DNA of 14,401 bases, taken from positions 1 to 14,401 of the forward strand of contig JARGGF010000023.1 in assembly GCA_029210905.1 (NCBI GenBank), read 5' to 3'. This DNA is from Bacteroidales bacterium. Its GTDB lineage: Bacteria; Bacteroidota; Bacteroidia; Bacteroidales; NBLH01. This document shows, piece after piece, positions 1 to 7,008 of the stretch (position 1 is its first letter; each line of letters begins with the position of its first letter). Made by a program: the position numbers and the translations under genes. The notes beneath the pieces are model-generated. The model had not been told where the DNA came from. It ran no database searches and was given only the letters and a program-made list of their open reading frames with translations.

Positions 1-417
1 ATTTTTCAAGTGAAGTCAAAAGAAGATGCAAGCCTGTTTGCAAGCACTGCCTCTGAAGCTTTTAAATATCGGGTTGACGCTGATATTATTCATACAATTA
101 GTATGAATGCTCCAGATATTAAAATGTATATTTATCTCAAGAATAAGGTTTGTCTCGCATGTGGGTTTGTTTACTTTGATGCTGATAACAATGCCGGATT
201 GCATATGATTGGCACTGACCCGACTGCCAGAAATTTAGGAATTGGTAAATCAATGACAGAAAAGTTGATTACTGAAGCACTGATAAATAACAAAGAATAT
301 TGTGTATTACAAGCATCAATTATGGGGGAACCTATATATAAAAAACTTGGGTTTATTCCATACGGCAATTTAAAAACATATAAAATAGTGAAAAAATCCA
401 AACAGAAACATCAGTAA
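1..417 (+). CDS. GNAT-family N-acetyltransferase, C-terminal part (5' end outside window)
   Basis: GNAT enzymes transfer an acetyl group from acetyl-CoA to an amine; the substrate cannot be told here. The acetyl-CoA binding motif A is visible as GTDPTARNLGIG (about residues 68-79 counted from the GTG at position 10), with the R-x-x-G-x-G pattern and a following helix. A later I-Y-K-K-L-G-F-I-P segment is the usual GNAT motif B end. The frame is open from position 1 through the GTG at position 10 with no stop, so I treat the gene as running in from the left rather than starting at GTG; a complete protein of this type would carry more sequence ahead of the first strand. It ends with TAA, 55 bases from the convergent end of buk, and has no visible terminator hairpin. 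The family call is reasonably sure; no specific function is claimed. Confidence 0.8.
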   Translation: MFQVKSKEDASLFASTASEAFKYRVDADIIHTISMNAPDIKMYIYLKNKVCLACGFVYFDADNNAGLHMIGTDPTARNLGIGKSMTEKLITEALINNKEYCVLQASIMGEPIYKKLGFIPYGNLKTYKIVKKSKQKHQ

Positions 418-472
418 AAATTTTCTAGTATTTTACTTATTTTAATGCAAGGCACACTATTTCGACAAAAAT

Positions 473-1552
473 TTATTTGTCATAAACTTTAACCTGCACT
501 TCACCCTTAAGCACCATTAAACCATTCATAGCCAGTGCCCTCATTTCATCTTCACCGGGGTAAACGTGAACGGGGGCAATTCTGAAAACACGTTCAATGA
601 TTTTATTAACAAAATATTTGCTATGGGCAATACCACCGGTAAGCAAAATGGCATCTACTTTGCCTTTAAGCACCGGACACATTGAACCAATCGATTTGGA
701 AACCTGGTAGGCCATGGCATCAAAATAGAATTTAGATTCTTCATCACCATTCATGGCATTCATTTCAATATCATAGGCACTGTTTGTTCCTAAATAAGCA
801 ACCAACCCACCTTCTCCGGTAATCATTTTTTTAATTTTTTCTTTAGGGTAATGGCCGCTGAAACACATATTTACCAAATCTCCAATTGGTAATGTACCAC
901 TCCTTTCAGGAGAAAAGGGGCCTTCACCATCCAGGGCTTGATTAACATCAATTACCCGGCCACGCTCATGTGCACCGATTGAAATACCTCCGCCAAGGTG
1001 CACTACTATCATGTTCATTTCTTCATATGATTTCATCACCGATTTTGCGTGCAAACGTGCCACTGCTTTTTGATTAAGCGCATGGAAAATAGATTTTCTC
1101 CTAAAGGCAGGATGACCTGAAACCCGTGCAAGTGGCGATAATTCATCTACAACGACAGGATCAGCAATATAAGCTTCTGCATTGGGCAGGTTTTTAGCAA
1201 TTTCATGGGCTATTAATCCGCCCAGGTTGCTGGCATGTTCTCCAAGTTTGGTTTCTTTTAAATCGCGGATCAAAGCATCGTTGACTTTATAAATACCTGA
1301 TTCTATTGGTTTTACCAGTCCGCCCCTGCCTACAATGGCCCTGATCATATCTAGTTGGATATCTGCTTTTTTTAGTTCTTCCAGAATGATTTGCTTCCTA
1401 AATTCGTGTTGGTCAGCAATGTTTTCAAAGTCCTTTAACTCTTTATTATCATGCTTGATATTTTTCAAAAATACAGGGTTGGCATTTTTGTACACCGCAA
1501 TTTTGGTTGAAGTAGAGCCAGGGTTAATTGCAAGGATATGTAAATTTTCCAT
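473..1552 (-). CDS. buk: Butyrate kinase
   Basis: Cytoplasmic ASKHA-fold kinase that makes butyrate and ATP from butyryl-phosphate and ADP, the last step of the Ptb/Buk route. The 359-aa length is normal for butyrate kinase and shorter than acetate kinase. Visible motifs are the N-terminal phosphate loop INPGSTSTKIAVY (residues 9-21), IVGRGG (73-78), the adenosine-loop region HLGGGISIGAH (185-195), GEGPFSPERSG (209-219) and LTGGIAH (304-310). The GEGPFSPERSG stretch is typical of Buk and absent from AckA, which separates this gene from the acetate kinase 1.2 kb away. It lies downstream of ptb on the same strand, but the 224-bp gap is long for this pair and holds a possible promoter and a small hairpin. 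Branched-chain acyl-phosphates (isobutyryl, isovaleryl) are possible alternative substrates known for this family. Confidence 0.95.
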   Translation of the reverse strand: MENLHILAINPGSTSTKIAVYKNANPVFLKNIKHDNKELKDFENIADQHEFRKQIILEELKKADIQLDMIRAIVGRGGLVKPIESGIYKVNDALIRDLKETKLGEHASNLGGLIAHEIAKNLPNAEAYIADPVVVDELSPLARVSGHPAFRRKSIFHALNQKAVARLHAKSVMKSYEEMNMIVVHLGGGISIGAHERGRVIDVNQALDGEGPFSPERSGTLPIGDLVNMCFSGHYPKEKIKKMITGEGGLVAYLGTNSAYDIEMNAMNGDEESKFYFDAMAYQVSKSIGSMCPVLKGKVDAILLTGGIAHSKYFVNKIIERVFRIAPVHVYPGEDEMRALAMNGLMVLKGEVQVKVYDK

Positions 1553-1569
1553 AATAATATTTTGCCTTA

Positions 1570-1587
1570 CTTGTTGAGTTAAACAAG
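1570..1587 (-). other. Small hairpin in the buk leader
   Basis: CTTGTT (1570-1575) and AACAAG (1582-1587) form a perfect 6-bp stem with a 6-base loop, 18 bases ahead of the buk start codon. There is no U-run after it on the minus strand, so it is not a terminator; it might affect translation or mRNA stability. Chance occurrence is possible in AT-rich DNA. Confidence 0.3.
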
Positions 1588-1713
1588 GAGAACTTATGTT
1601 TTTATAATTTTATTTGATAATAGCCAATAATTGTAAACTGCTTTTTAGTCATCTGTGTTTATTAGAAACCAGGCTAAAAAATTATCTTTTTATCCCCAAA
1701 AAGATTCATGAAA

Positions 1714-1745
1714 CAACTATAAATTACAATTAATTTTAAGTCAAA
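1714..1745 (-). promoter_or_regulatory. Possible promoter for buk
   Basis: On the minus strand TTTG (1745-1742) is followed after 20 bases by TATAGTTG (1721-1714), one mismatch from the Bacteroidota -7 consensus TAnnTTTG, with spacing one base over the usual 19. Transcription would start near 1708 and leave a leader of roughly 155 bases. It would let buk be expressed separately from ptb. The sequence is very AT-rich, so this is only a candidate. Confidence 0.35.
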
Positions 1746-1776
1746 AAAATAAGTTGTAAGTATTAAAATTAATTAA

Positions 1777-2670
1777 TTAAGCCCCTAAAGCTGCTAAATA
1801 AATACTGTACAATTTAGCTTCTTCCGAATCAGCACGTGATGTTAGTACAATAGGTGCTTCAGCCCCAAGAATTACAGCGGCTAATTTTGAGCTGGTAAAA
1901 AATCCAAGTGTTTTATATAAAATATTTCCAGCCTCAATGCTTGGCATAATTAAAACATCGGCATCACCTGCTACATCACTTTTAATGCCTTTATGTTCAG
2001 CACTTTCCTTACTTATAGCATTGTCAAACGCTAAGGGGCCGTCAATAGTACAATTCCTTATTTGTCCTCTTTCTGCCATTTTCGATAAAACTGCTGCATC
2101 CAAAGTTGAAGGCATGGCTTCTTTTACACTTTCTACAGCCGAAACAATGGCAACTTTTGGATTTTTAATGCCTATTTTTGCCAAATAAGTGACCGCATTG
2201 TCAATTATTGCAACTTTTTCCGATAGGGTAGGAGCAATATTCATAGCAACATCCGTAATGGTTAGCAGTTTATGGTAGGCCGCAATCTCAAAAATTGAAA
2301 AATGAGATAGTAATTTTCCAGTTCTTAATCCCCATTCTTTATTTAAAACGCCTTTTAGTAAAACGGAAGTTGTGACATTGCCTTTCATCAAAATTTGGGC
2401 TTTGCCGTCATTTATTAGTTTTACAGCTTTTTCTACTGCTTTTCCTTTGTCTTTTTCATCAATAATTTCAATGGCGGAAAAGTCAAGATTGCTTTCTTTG
2501 GCAATTTTTAATATTTCTTCTTTATCACCGGTGCAAATTAATTCAATAATTCCATTTTGGTGTGCAGTATAAGCAGCTTCAAGCGAGTTTTCATCTTGTC
2601 CGGCTGCAATAACCAATTTCTTGCGATCAGTCTTTTGTTGTTTAAATAAATCGTCGAATTTCGTAAACAT
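1777..2670 (-). CDS. ptb: Phosphate butyryltransferase
   Basis: Converts butyryl-CoA and phosphate to butyryl-phosphate and CoA, supplying the substrate of the downstream butyrate kinase. The 297-aa protein belongs to the phosphate acetyl/butyryl-transferase fold. It shows AQILMKGNVTTSVLLKGVL (residues 91-109), the Ptb counterpart of the CoA-binding region, then IDGPLAFDNAIS (209-220) and ADVLIMPSIEAGNILYKTL (237-255). The ILMKGNV and DGPLAFDNA stretches are Ptb-like, whereas the Pta at 4979-5980 has different sequences in these places, so two related but distinct enzymes are present. It starts at ATG 41 bases after the intrinsic terminator that follows ackA, with an A/T-only leader and no Shine-Dalgarno box. 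I found no good promoter of its own, so it may depend on read-through from ackA. Preference for branched acyl-CoA is possible. Confidence 0.93.
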   Translation of the reverse strand: MFTKFDDLFKQQKTDRKKLVIAAGQDENSLEAAYTAHQNGIIELICTGDKEEILKIAKESNLDFSAIEIIDEKDKGKAVEKAVKLINDGKAQILMKGNVTTSVLLKGVLNKEWGLRTGKLLSHFSIFEIAAYHKLLTITDVAMNIAPTLSEKVAIIDNAVTYLAKIGIKNPKVAIVSAVESVKEAMPSTLDAAVLSKMAERGQIRNCTIDGPLAFDNAISKESAEHKGIKSDVAGDADVLIMPSIEAGNILYKTLGFFTSSKLAAVILGAEAPIVLTSRADSEEAKLYSIYLAALGA

Positions 2671-2699
2671 ATTTTAAATAATTTTAATGATTAAAAAGC

Positions 2700-2727
2700 G
2701 AAACCTGCAATACTGAATGCAGGTTTC
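2700..2727 (-). terminator. Intrinsic terminator between ackA and ptb
   Basis: GAAACCTGCA (2700-2709) and TGCAGGTTTC (2718-2727) are perfect 10-base inverted repeats around an 8-base loop. Read on the minus strand, the hairpin starts 11 bases after the ackA stop codon and is followed by GCTTTTTAATC, a short U-run. This is the strongest terminator-like structure in the window. The tail has only five consecutive Ts after GC, so partial read-through into ptb is plausible. Confidence 0.8.
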
Positions 2728-2738
2728 ATAATTTAAAC

Positions 2739-3941
2739 TTATAAGCTATTTACAATATTTAATGTATCCTGGGCTATTACAAACTCTTCGTCAGTAGGGA
2801 TTACCATTACCTTTACTTTTGAATTGTCTGCGTGGATGTTAGCTTCACGTTTTCTTAAACCATTATTTTTAGTATGGTCAATCACAATACCCAGATATTC
2901 AAGCTCTTCTGTAGCCAGCCTTCTTACGATATCATCGTTTTCACCAATACCGCCAGTAAAAATAAGTACATCAATACCGCCCATTGCCGCAGCATATGCA
3001 CCAATGTATTTTTTAATACGGTAAGCGTACATATCCAGACCAATTCGGGCACGTTCGTTGCCCTGTTCAACAGCTATCTCAATTTCGCGCATGTCAGAAG
3101 AAACTCCTGAAATGCCCAGCATACCGCTATGTTTATTTATAAGTGTTCTTGATGCGTCAATACCTATTTCTTCTTTTTCCATTAAAAAGAGCAGTACGCC
3201 AAGATCCAAATCACCTGTCCGGGTTCCCATCATTAAACCTTCAACCGGTGTTAATCCCATAGAGGTATCAACTGATTTGCCATGTTTGATGGCCGTAATT
3301 GAAGCGCCGTTTCCAAGATGGCAAGCTACAATTTTTTGTGAATCTATAGCAACACCTAATGACTCGCAGGCACGTTGTGCCACAAATCTGTAACTGGTTC
3401 CATGAAAACCGTATCTTCTGATACCATATTTTTTATACAAGGTATAAGGTGCGGCATACATAAATGCCTTGTCGGGCATAGTCTGGTGGAAAGCAGTGTC
3501 AAAAACGGCAACTTGTGGTACTTTAGGGAGTAAAGCATCCATTGCTAAAATACCCTTCAAGTTTGGTGGATTATGCAGCGGTGCTAGTTCGCTTGCTTTA
3601 TCAATGTCTTTTTTTACTTCGCTGTCAATAAAAACGCTTTCAGTGAATTTTTCACCACCATGGGCCACCCGATGTCCTATAGCATTTATTTCGTCAAGGT
3701 TTTTAATACATCCGTGTTTTTCGCTTATCATAACACCAAGGATATACTCTATACCTCCCTGATGATCAAGAATATCACCCTCGAATATCACTTCAGGGGA
3801 TCCTTCTTTTTCGTATTCCATATAAGATCCTTTAAGGCCAATTTTTTCAATAATTCCCTTAACCATCACTTTTTTCTCTCCCATCTCGAAGAGTTGATAT
3901 TTAATTGATGAACTTCCGCAGTTCAGAACCAATATTTTCAT
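2739..3941 (-). CDS. ackA: Acetate kinase
   Basis: Cytoplasmic ASKHA kinase that forms acetate and ATP from acetyl-phosphate and ADP. Its 400 residues match the family length. The family motifs are all present: LNCGSSSIKYQLF (6-18), HRVAHGG (90-96, with the substrate arginine at 91), FDTAFH (147-152, catalytic aspartate at 148), YGFHGTS with histidine at 180, HLGNGAS (208-214), GLMMGTRTGDLDLG (with arginine at 241), FTGGIGEN (328-335) and the C-terminal PTDEE (382-386). These positions coincide with the residues mapped in the Methanosarcina enzyme. The start ATG lies 30 bases after the stop of the dehydrogenase gene, in a leader that is nearly pure A/T. It is the third gene of the pta - dehydrogenase - ackA unit, which ends at the terminator just downstream. 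No key residue is missing. Confidence 0.97.
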   Translation of the reverse strand: MKILVLNCGSSSIKYQLFEMGEKKVMVKGIIEKIGLKGSYMEYEKEGSPEVIFEGDILDHQGGIEYILGVMISEKHGCIKNLDEINAIGHRVAHGGEKFTESVFIDSEVKKDIDKASELAPLHNPPNLKGILAMDALLPKVPQVAVFDTAFHQTMPDKAFMYAAPYTLYKKYGIRRYGFHGTSYRFVAQRACESLGVAIDSQKIVACHLGNGASITAIKHGKSVDTSMGLTPVEGLMMGTRTGDLDLGVLLFLMEKEEIGIDASRTLINKHSGMLGISGVSSDMREIEIAVEQGNERARIGLDMYAYRIKKYIGAYAAAMGGIDVLIFTGGIGENDDIVRRLATEELEYLGIVIDHTKNNGLRKREANIHADNSKVKVMVIPTDEEFVIAQDTLNIVNSL

Positions 3942-3971
3942 TTTTTCTTATTTTATTTTCAATGGATAATT

Positions 3972-4949
3972 TTAATTACAACTACTGGTTTTAACTTTTT
4001 CAATCACCTTATTACCGTGGTCATCGTAGCTATAGAAGCCTTTGCCGCTTTTTCTTCCAAGTCGGTTGGCCCTTACCAGTTTTTTAATTAATGGTGATGG
4101 TTTGTACTTAAGATCACCAAATTCTTTATGCAGATTATCCATCCATCGAACAACTTTGTCGAGTCCTATTTTATCGGCCATTTCAAATGGTCCCAAAGGT
4201 AAACCCAATCCATTTTTCATGGTAAGGTCAATGTTTTCTTTAGAAGCTACCCCTTCCATTAAAACGTCACATGCTTCACCAATTAAGGCTACAAACAAGC
4301 GAACGCTAATTAATCCTGGTGATTCATCAACCGAAATGGGTATTTTATCAATCAATGTTGTGAATTTGTTAATACCATCGCAGATATCTTCTGTTGTATG
4401 CAGTCCCCTAACTACTTCAACTACATTTGCTCCAGGAGCAGTAGTGGAGAAATGAAGACTTACACAACGGTCTTTGTGAACCAACTCCGAAGATAATTCA
4501 GTAATTACAGTAGTTGTAGAGTTAGTTGCTATAATTGCATGACGTCCAACTACTTCTTCAATCTTTTTAAAAATATTTTTTCTAATTTCAACACTGAATT
4601 CACGCACTTTTGACAGTATGGATTCAATAACCAAATCGCAGTCTTTAAAATCTTTGTATTCCGTTGTTCCTTTGATTCTTGATAAAACGGCGCGTTTATC
4701 ACCGCTTGTCATCCCCCAGTGTTCAATTCGGCTATCCAGTTCTTCTGCCATTTCCCTGTAGGTCTGGTCAATCTTCTCCTGAGAAAGATCCAGGAAAATA
4801 ACCTCAATACCTTTTGTTGCAATCATTAGAATAATTCTTTGACCAGTGGTACCTGCACCAACCACACCTATTTGTGCAAACTGGACTTTAGGTCTTTCTT
4901 TTTTACTAAGTGCGTAATTTTCAATTTGTTCTACAATTTTTTCTTTCAT
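3972..4949 (-). CDS. Divergent 3-hydroxyacyl-CoA dehydrogenase (3-hydroxybutyryl-CoA dehydrogenase-like)
   Basis: The family interconverts 3-oxoacyl-CoA and 3-hydroxyacyl-CoA with NAD(P)H; between pta and ackA the natural guess is acetoacetyl-CoA reduction in butyrate formation. At 325 aa it is longer than usual clostridial Hbd, partly through a lysine/glutamate-rich N-terminal extension of about 25 residues. The Rossmann loop is VVGAGTTGQRI (29-39). The C-terminal domain is recognisable from PLGPFEMADKIGLD (251-264) and LVRANRLGRKSGKGFY (291-306). The catalytic His-Glu pair is kept with normal 12-residue spacing (H166, E178). However, the usual HFxNP reads HFSTT (166-170), NTSS reads NSTT (143-146), and the VNR motif reads SVR (215-217), which replaces the conserved active-site Asn by Val216. 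The fold is sure; the exact substrate is not, and I therefore give no gene symbol. Spacing of about 30 bases to both neighbours indicates an operon. Confidence 0.85.
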   Translation of the reverse strand: MKEKIVEQIENYALSKKERPKVQFAQIGVVGAGTTGQRIILMIATKGIEVIFLDLSQEKIDQTYREMAEELDSRIEHWGMTSGDKRAVLSRIKGTTEYKDFKDCDLVIESILSKVREFSVEIRKNIFKKIEEVVGRHAIIATNSTTTVITELSSELVHKDRCVSLHFSTTAPGANVVEVVRGLHTTEDICDGINKFTTLIDKIPISVDESPGLISVRLFVALIGEACDVLMEGVASKENIDLTMKNGLGLPLGPFEMADKIGLDKVVRWMDNLHKEFGDLKYKPSPLIKKLVRANRLGRKSGKGFYSYDDHGNKVIEKVKTSSCN

Positions 4950-4978
4950 TTCTATGAATTTTTCTGATAATCATTTTA

Positions 4979-5980
4979 TTATAGTCCTGCAGCCTGATTG
5001 GCTGTGATGGCAATTAAGTTTGTGATATCGCTAACCGAACAACCACGAGATAAATCATTGATTGGTGCTGCCATTCCCTGTAAAACAGGACCAACAGCTT
5101 CGGCATGTGCCAGGCGTTGAACAAGCTTATAGGCAATATTTCCAGTTTCAAGGGTCGGAAAGACCAATACGTTAGCCCTTCCGGCAATTTTACTTCCAGG
5201 GGCTTTTTGTTGTCCAATTGCCTCAATTATTGCTGCATCTGCCTGAAGTTCTCCTTCAATTTGCATGTCAGGTGCCATTTCCTGAGCAATTTTAGTAGCA
5301 CTAACTACTTTATCTACCATTTCGTGCTTTGCACTGCCTTTAGTAGAAAAGCTCAGCATGGCTATTCTTGGTTCAAATCCGGCAATTGCTCTTGTGGTTT
5401 TTCCTGTTGCCACTGCAATTTCTGCCAGTTCTTTATCAGTTGGGTTTGGATGCACTGCGCAATCGGCAAATACTAATACTCCATTCTCACCAAATTCCTT
5501 GTCTTTCAGTATCATAATAAATGCCCCTGAGACTACACTTATACCAGGAGCTGTTTTAACATATTGAAAAGCTGGCCTTAAAACATCGCCAGTTGCATTG
5601 TCAGCTCCGGCCACTTCTCCATCTGCATCTCCGTTTTTAATCATCAGGGTTGCCAGATAGAGTGGATTTTCAATTAATTTTGAGGCTTCATCTTTTGTCA
5701 GCCCCTTGCTTTTTCTAATTTCTAACATTAAATCAATATAGGCATCTTTTTTTTCGTGTTTCAGTGGATCCACGATTTTGGCATCTTTAATATGCGCCAA
5801 TTCCATTTCCGATGCAAGTCTGTTGATTTCATCAGGGTTACCAATTAGGATAATTTTAGCCAGTCCTTCTTCCAATACTTCGTTGGCCGCTTGTAGGGTT
5901 CTTTTTTCAGTACCTTCGGGCAAAACAATCCTCATGCTATGCTGTTTAGCCTTGGCCCTGATTTGTTGTAATAAATCCAT
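4979..5980 (-). CDS. pta: Phosphate acetyltransferase (short form)
   Basis: Makes acetyl-phosphate from acetyl-CoA and phosphate, feeding AckA two genes downstream. At 333 aa it is the short, single-domain Pta type, without the N-terminal regulatory domains of the long enterobacterial enzyme. Family motifs are ADGEVAGADNATGDVLRP (119-136), MLSFSTKGSA (208-217), EGELQADAA (242-250), VLVFPTLETGNIAYKL (271-286) and GPVLQGMAAPINDLSRG (297-313). Ser311, Arg312 and Asp318 keep the spacing of the catalytic Ser, Arg and Asp known from the Methanosarcina enzyme. It is the first gene of the minus-strand unit; a promoter-like TACTTTTG lies 37 bases upstream of its ATG, and the 136-bp divergent gap to the TauE/SafE gene must hold both promoters. 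I see no missing residues and no odd composition. Confidence 0.96.
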   Translation of the reverse strand: MDLLQQIRAKAKQHSMRIVLPEGTEKRTLQAANEVLEEGLAKIILIGNPDEINRLASEMELAHIKDAKIVDPLKHEKKDAYIDLMLEIRKSKGLTKDEASKLIENPLYLATLMIKNGDADGEVAGADNATGDVLRPAFQYVKTAPGISVVSGAFIMILKDKEFGENGVLVFADCAVHPNPTDKELAEIAVATGKTTRAIAGFEPRIAMLSFSTKGSAKHEMVDKVVSATKIAQEMAPDMQIEGELQADAAIIEAIGQQKAPGSKIAGRANVLVFPTLETGNIAYKLVQRLAHAEAVGPVLQGMAAPINDLSRGCSVSDITNLIAITANQAAGL

Positions 5981-6016
5981 GATTATCAGTATTATAATTT
6001 TTTGATTTTTTCACTG

Positions 6017-6024
6017 CAAAAGTA
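6017..6024 (-). promoter_or_regulatory. Probable -7 element of the pta operon promoter
   Basis: The minus strand reads TACTTTTGCAG here, a full match to the Bacteroidota -7 consensus TAnnTTTG. Its position, 37 bases before the pta start codon, fits a short leader. There is no TTTG at the expected -33 distance (that place reads AAGG), so the -33 half is weak or absent, which may mean that an activator is needed. Confidence 0.5.
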
Positions 6025-6116
6025 CTTAAAAAGTTTCGATAAGCCTTTATTTTCTTCTACTTTTAATGGCTCAAAAAACATGTTTATTGTCAACTTTTTT
6101 GATTAAAGAATAAGAT

Positions 6117-6878
6117 ATGGAATGGTATTATTATTTGCTTATTGTAGCTATTGGTATCGTAGCTGGATTTTTAAATACATTGGCTGGTGGCGGTTCCTTA
6201 ATAAGTTTGCCTTTTCTAATTTTTTTGGGACTTCCGGCCAATGTGGCAAACGGAACCAACCGAATTGCAATTTTGCTTCAAAATATCGTGGGTGTGAGTA
6301 GTTTTAAACAGCAGAAAGTACTTGAACAAAGAGCTGGATTACAGTTAGGTCTGCCTGCTGTAATTGGTTCATTCCTGGGAGCTATGCTTGCTGTTGATAT
6401 TGATGAACAACTCATGAGAAAAATTATTGCCGGTATTTTAATAATGATGTTTTTCATGATCATCTATAAACCAGAGAAATGGTTAAAAGGTGATGACGGG
6501 ATTAAATCAAAACCAGGTATTTTAAAGATGATCATTTTCTTTTTTATTGGAATGTACGGTGGGTTTATTCAAGCCGGTGTTGGCTTTTTTTTGCTTGCAG
6601 GACTGGTTTTAGGCGCTGGTTACGATTTGGTTAGGGCAAATGCGCTTAAGGTATTTATTGTACTGCTTTATACTCCTATTGCATTGATAGTCTTTATTTA
6701 TAATGATCAGGTCGATTTTGTGGCAGGTTTAATTCTGGCAGTAGGTAATATGATAGGTGCTTTTGTTGCGTCGCGAATGGCTGTAAAAAAAGGGTCTAAA
6801 TTTATCCGGATAATTTTATTGCTTACGCTGATATTTACTGCTGCTAAACTATTTGGACTGTTCAATTATATTTTTTAA
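6117..6878 (+). CDS. TauE/SafE family membrane permease (probable anion exporter)
   Basis: This 253-aa inner-membrane protein belongs to the TauE/SafE (DUF81) family, whose studied members move sulfite, sulfoacetate or other organic anions. It shows the family's internal repeat: GFLNTLAGGGSLISLPFLIF (17-36), continuing into LGLPANVANGTNR, and the second copy GGFIQAGVGFFLLAGLVLGAG (148-168), continuing into YDLVRANALK. About eight hydrophobic segments are visible, grouped in two halves joined by a charged loop at about 117-135. The ATG at 6117 sits just before the first membrane segment, and no longer start is supported. It diverges from pta and is followed by an unrelated membrane protein gene 130 bases on. 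The substrate is unknown. Export of a fermentation acid or sulfite would fit the family, but nothing in the sequence decides it. Confidence 0.88.
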   Translation: MEWYYYLLIVAIGIVAGFLNTLAGGGSLISLPFLIFLGLPANVANGTNRIAILLQNIVGVSSFKQQKVLEQRAGLQLGLPAVIGSFLGAMLAVDIDEQLMRKIIAGILIMMFFMIIYKPEKWLKGDDGIKSKPGILKMIIFFFIGMYGGFIQAGVGFFLLAGLVLGAGYDLVRANALKVFIVLLYTPIALIVFIYNDQVDFVAGLILAVGNMIGAFVASRMAVKKGSKFIRIILLLTLIFTAAKLFGLFNYIF

Positions 6879-7008
6879 ATTGTCCTTTATTTTGTCGGTT
6901 TTCCCTTAAAAAAAAATTGTACAAAAAGATATTACAATTCTTAATATTTATTGATTTCCAGCATAGAAATTGTATATGATTTTTTTTAGTCATTAAATAA
7001 ATAGGCAA

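Noticed and set aside
418..472. Shared terminator between the convergent acetyltransferase and buk genes
   Set aside because: No inverted repeat with a useful stem could be found in these 55 bases; only A/T runs are present.
3058..3393. A 111-codon open frame on the plus strand
   Set aside because: Lies wholly antisense to acetate kinase, which has every family motif in the opposite frame; no independent coding evidence.
4042..4455. A 137-codon open frame on the plus strand
   Set aside because: It is antisense to the dehydrogenase gene, whose protein is clearly homologous to a known family. The peptide has no recognisable domain and looks like a frame shadow.
5105..5476. A 123-codon, cysteine-rich open frame on the plus strand
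   Set aside because: Antisense to pta. The cysteines arise from reverse complements of alanine-rich codons, and no known small cysteine-rich family is recognised.
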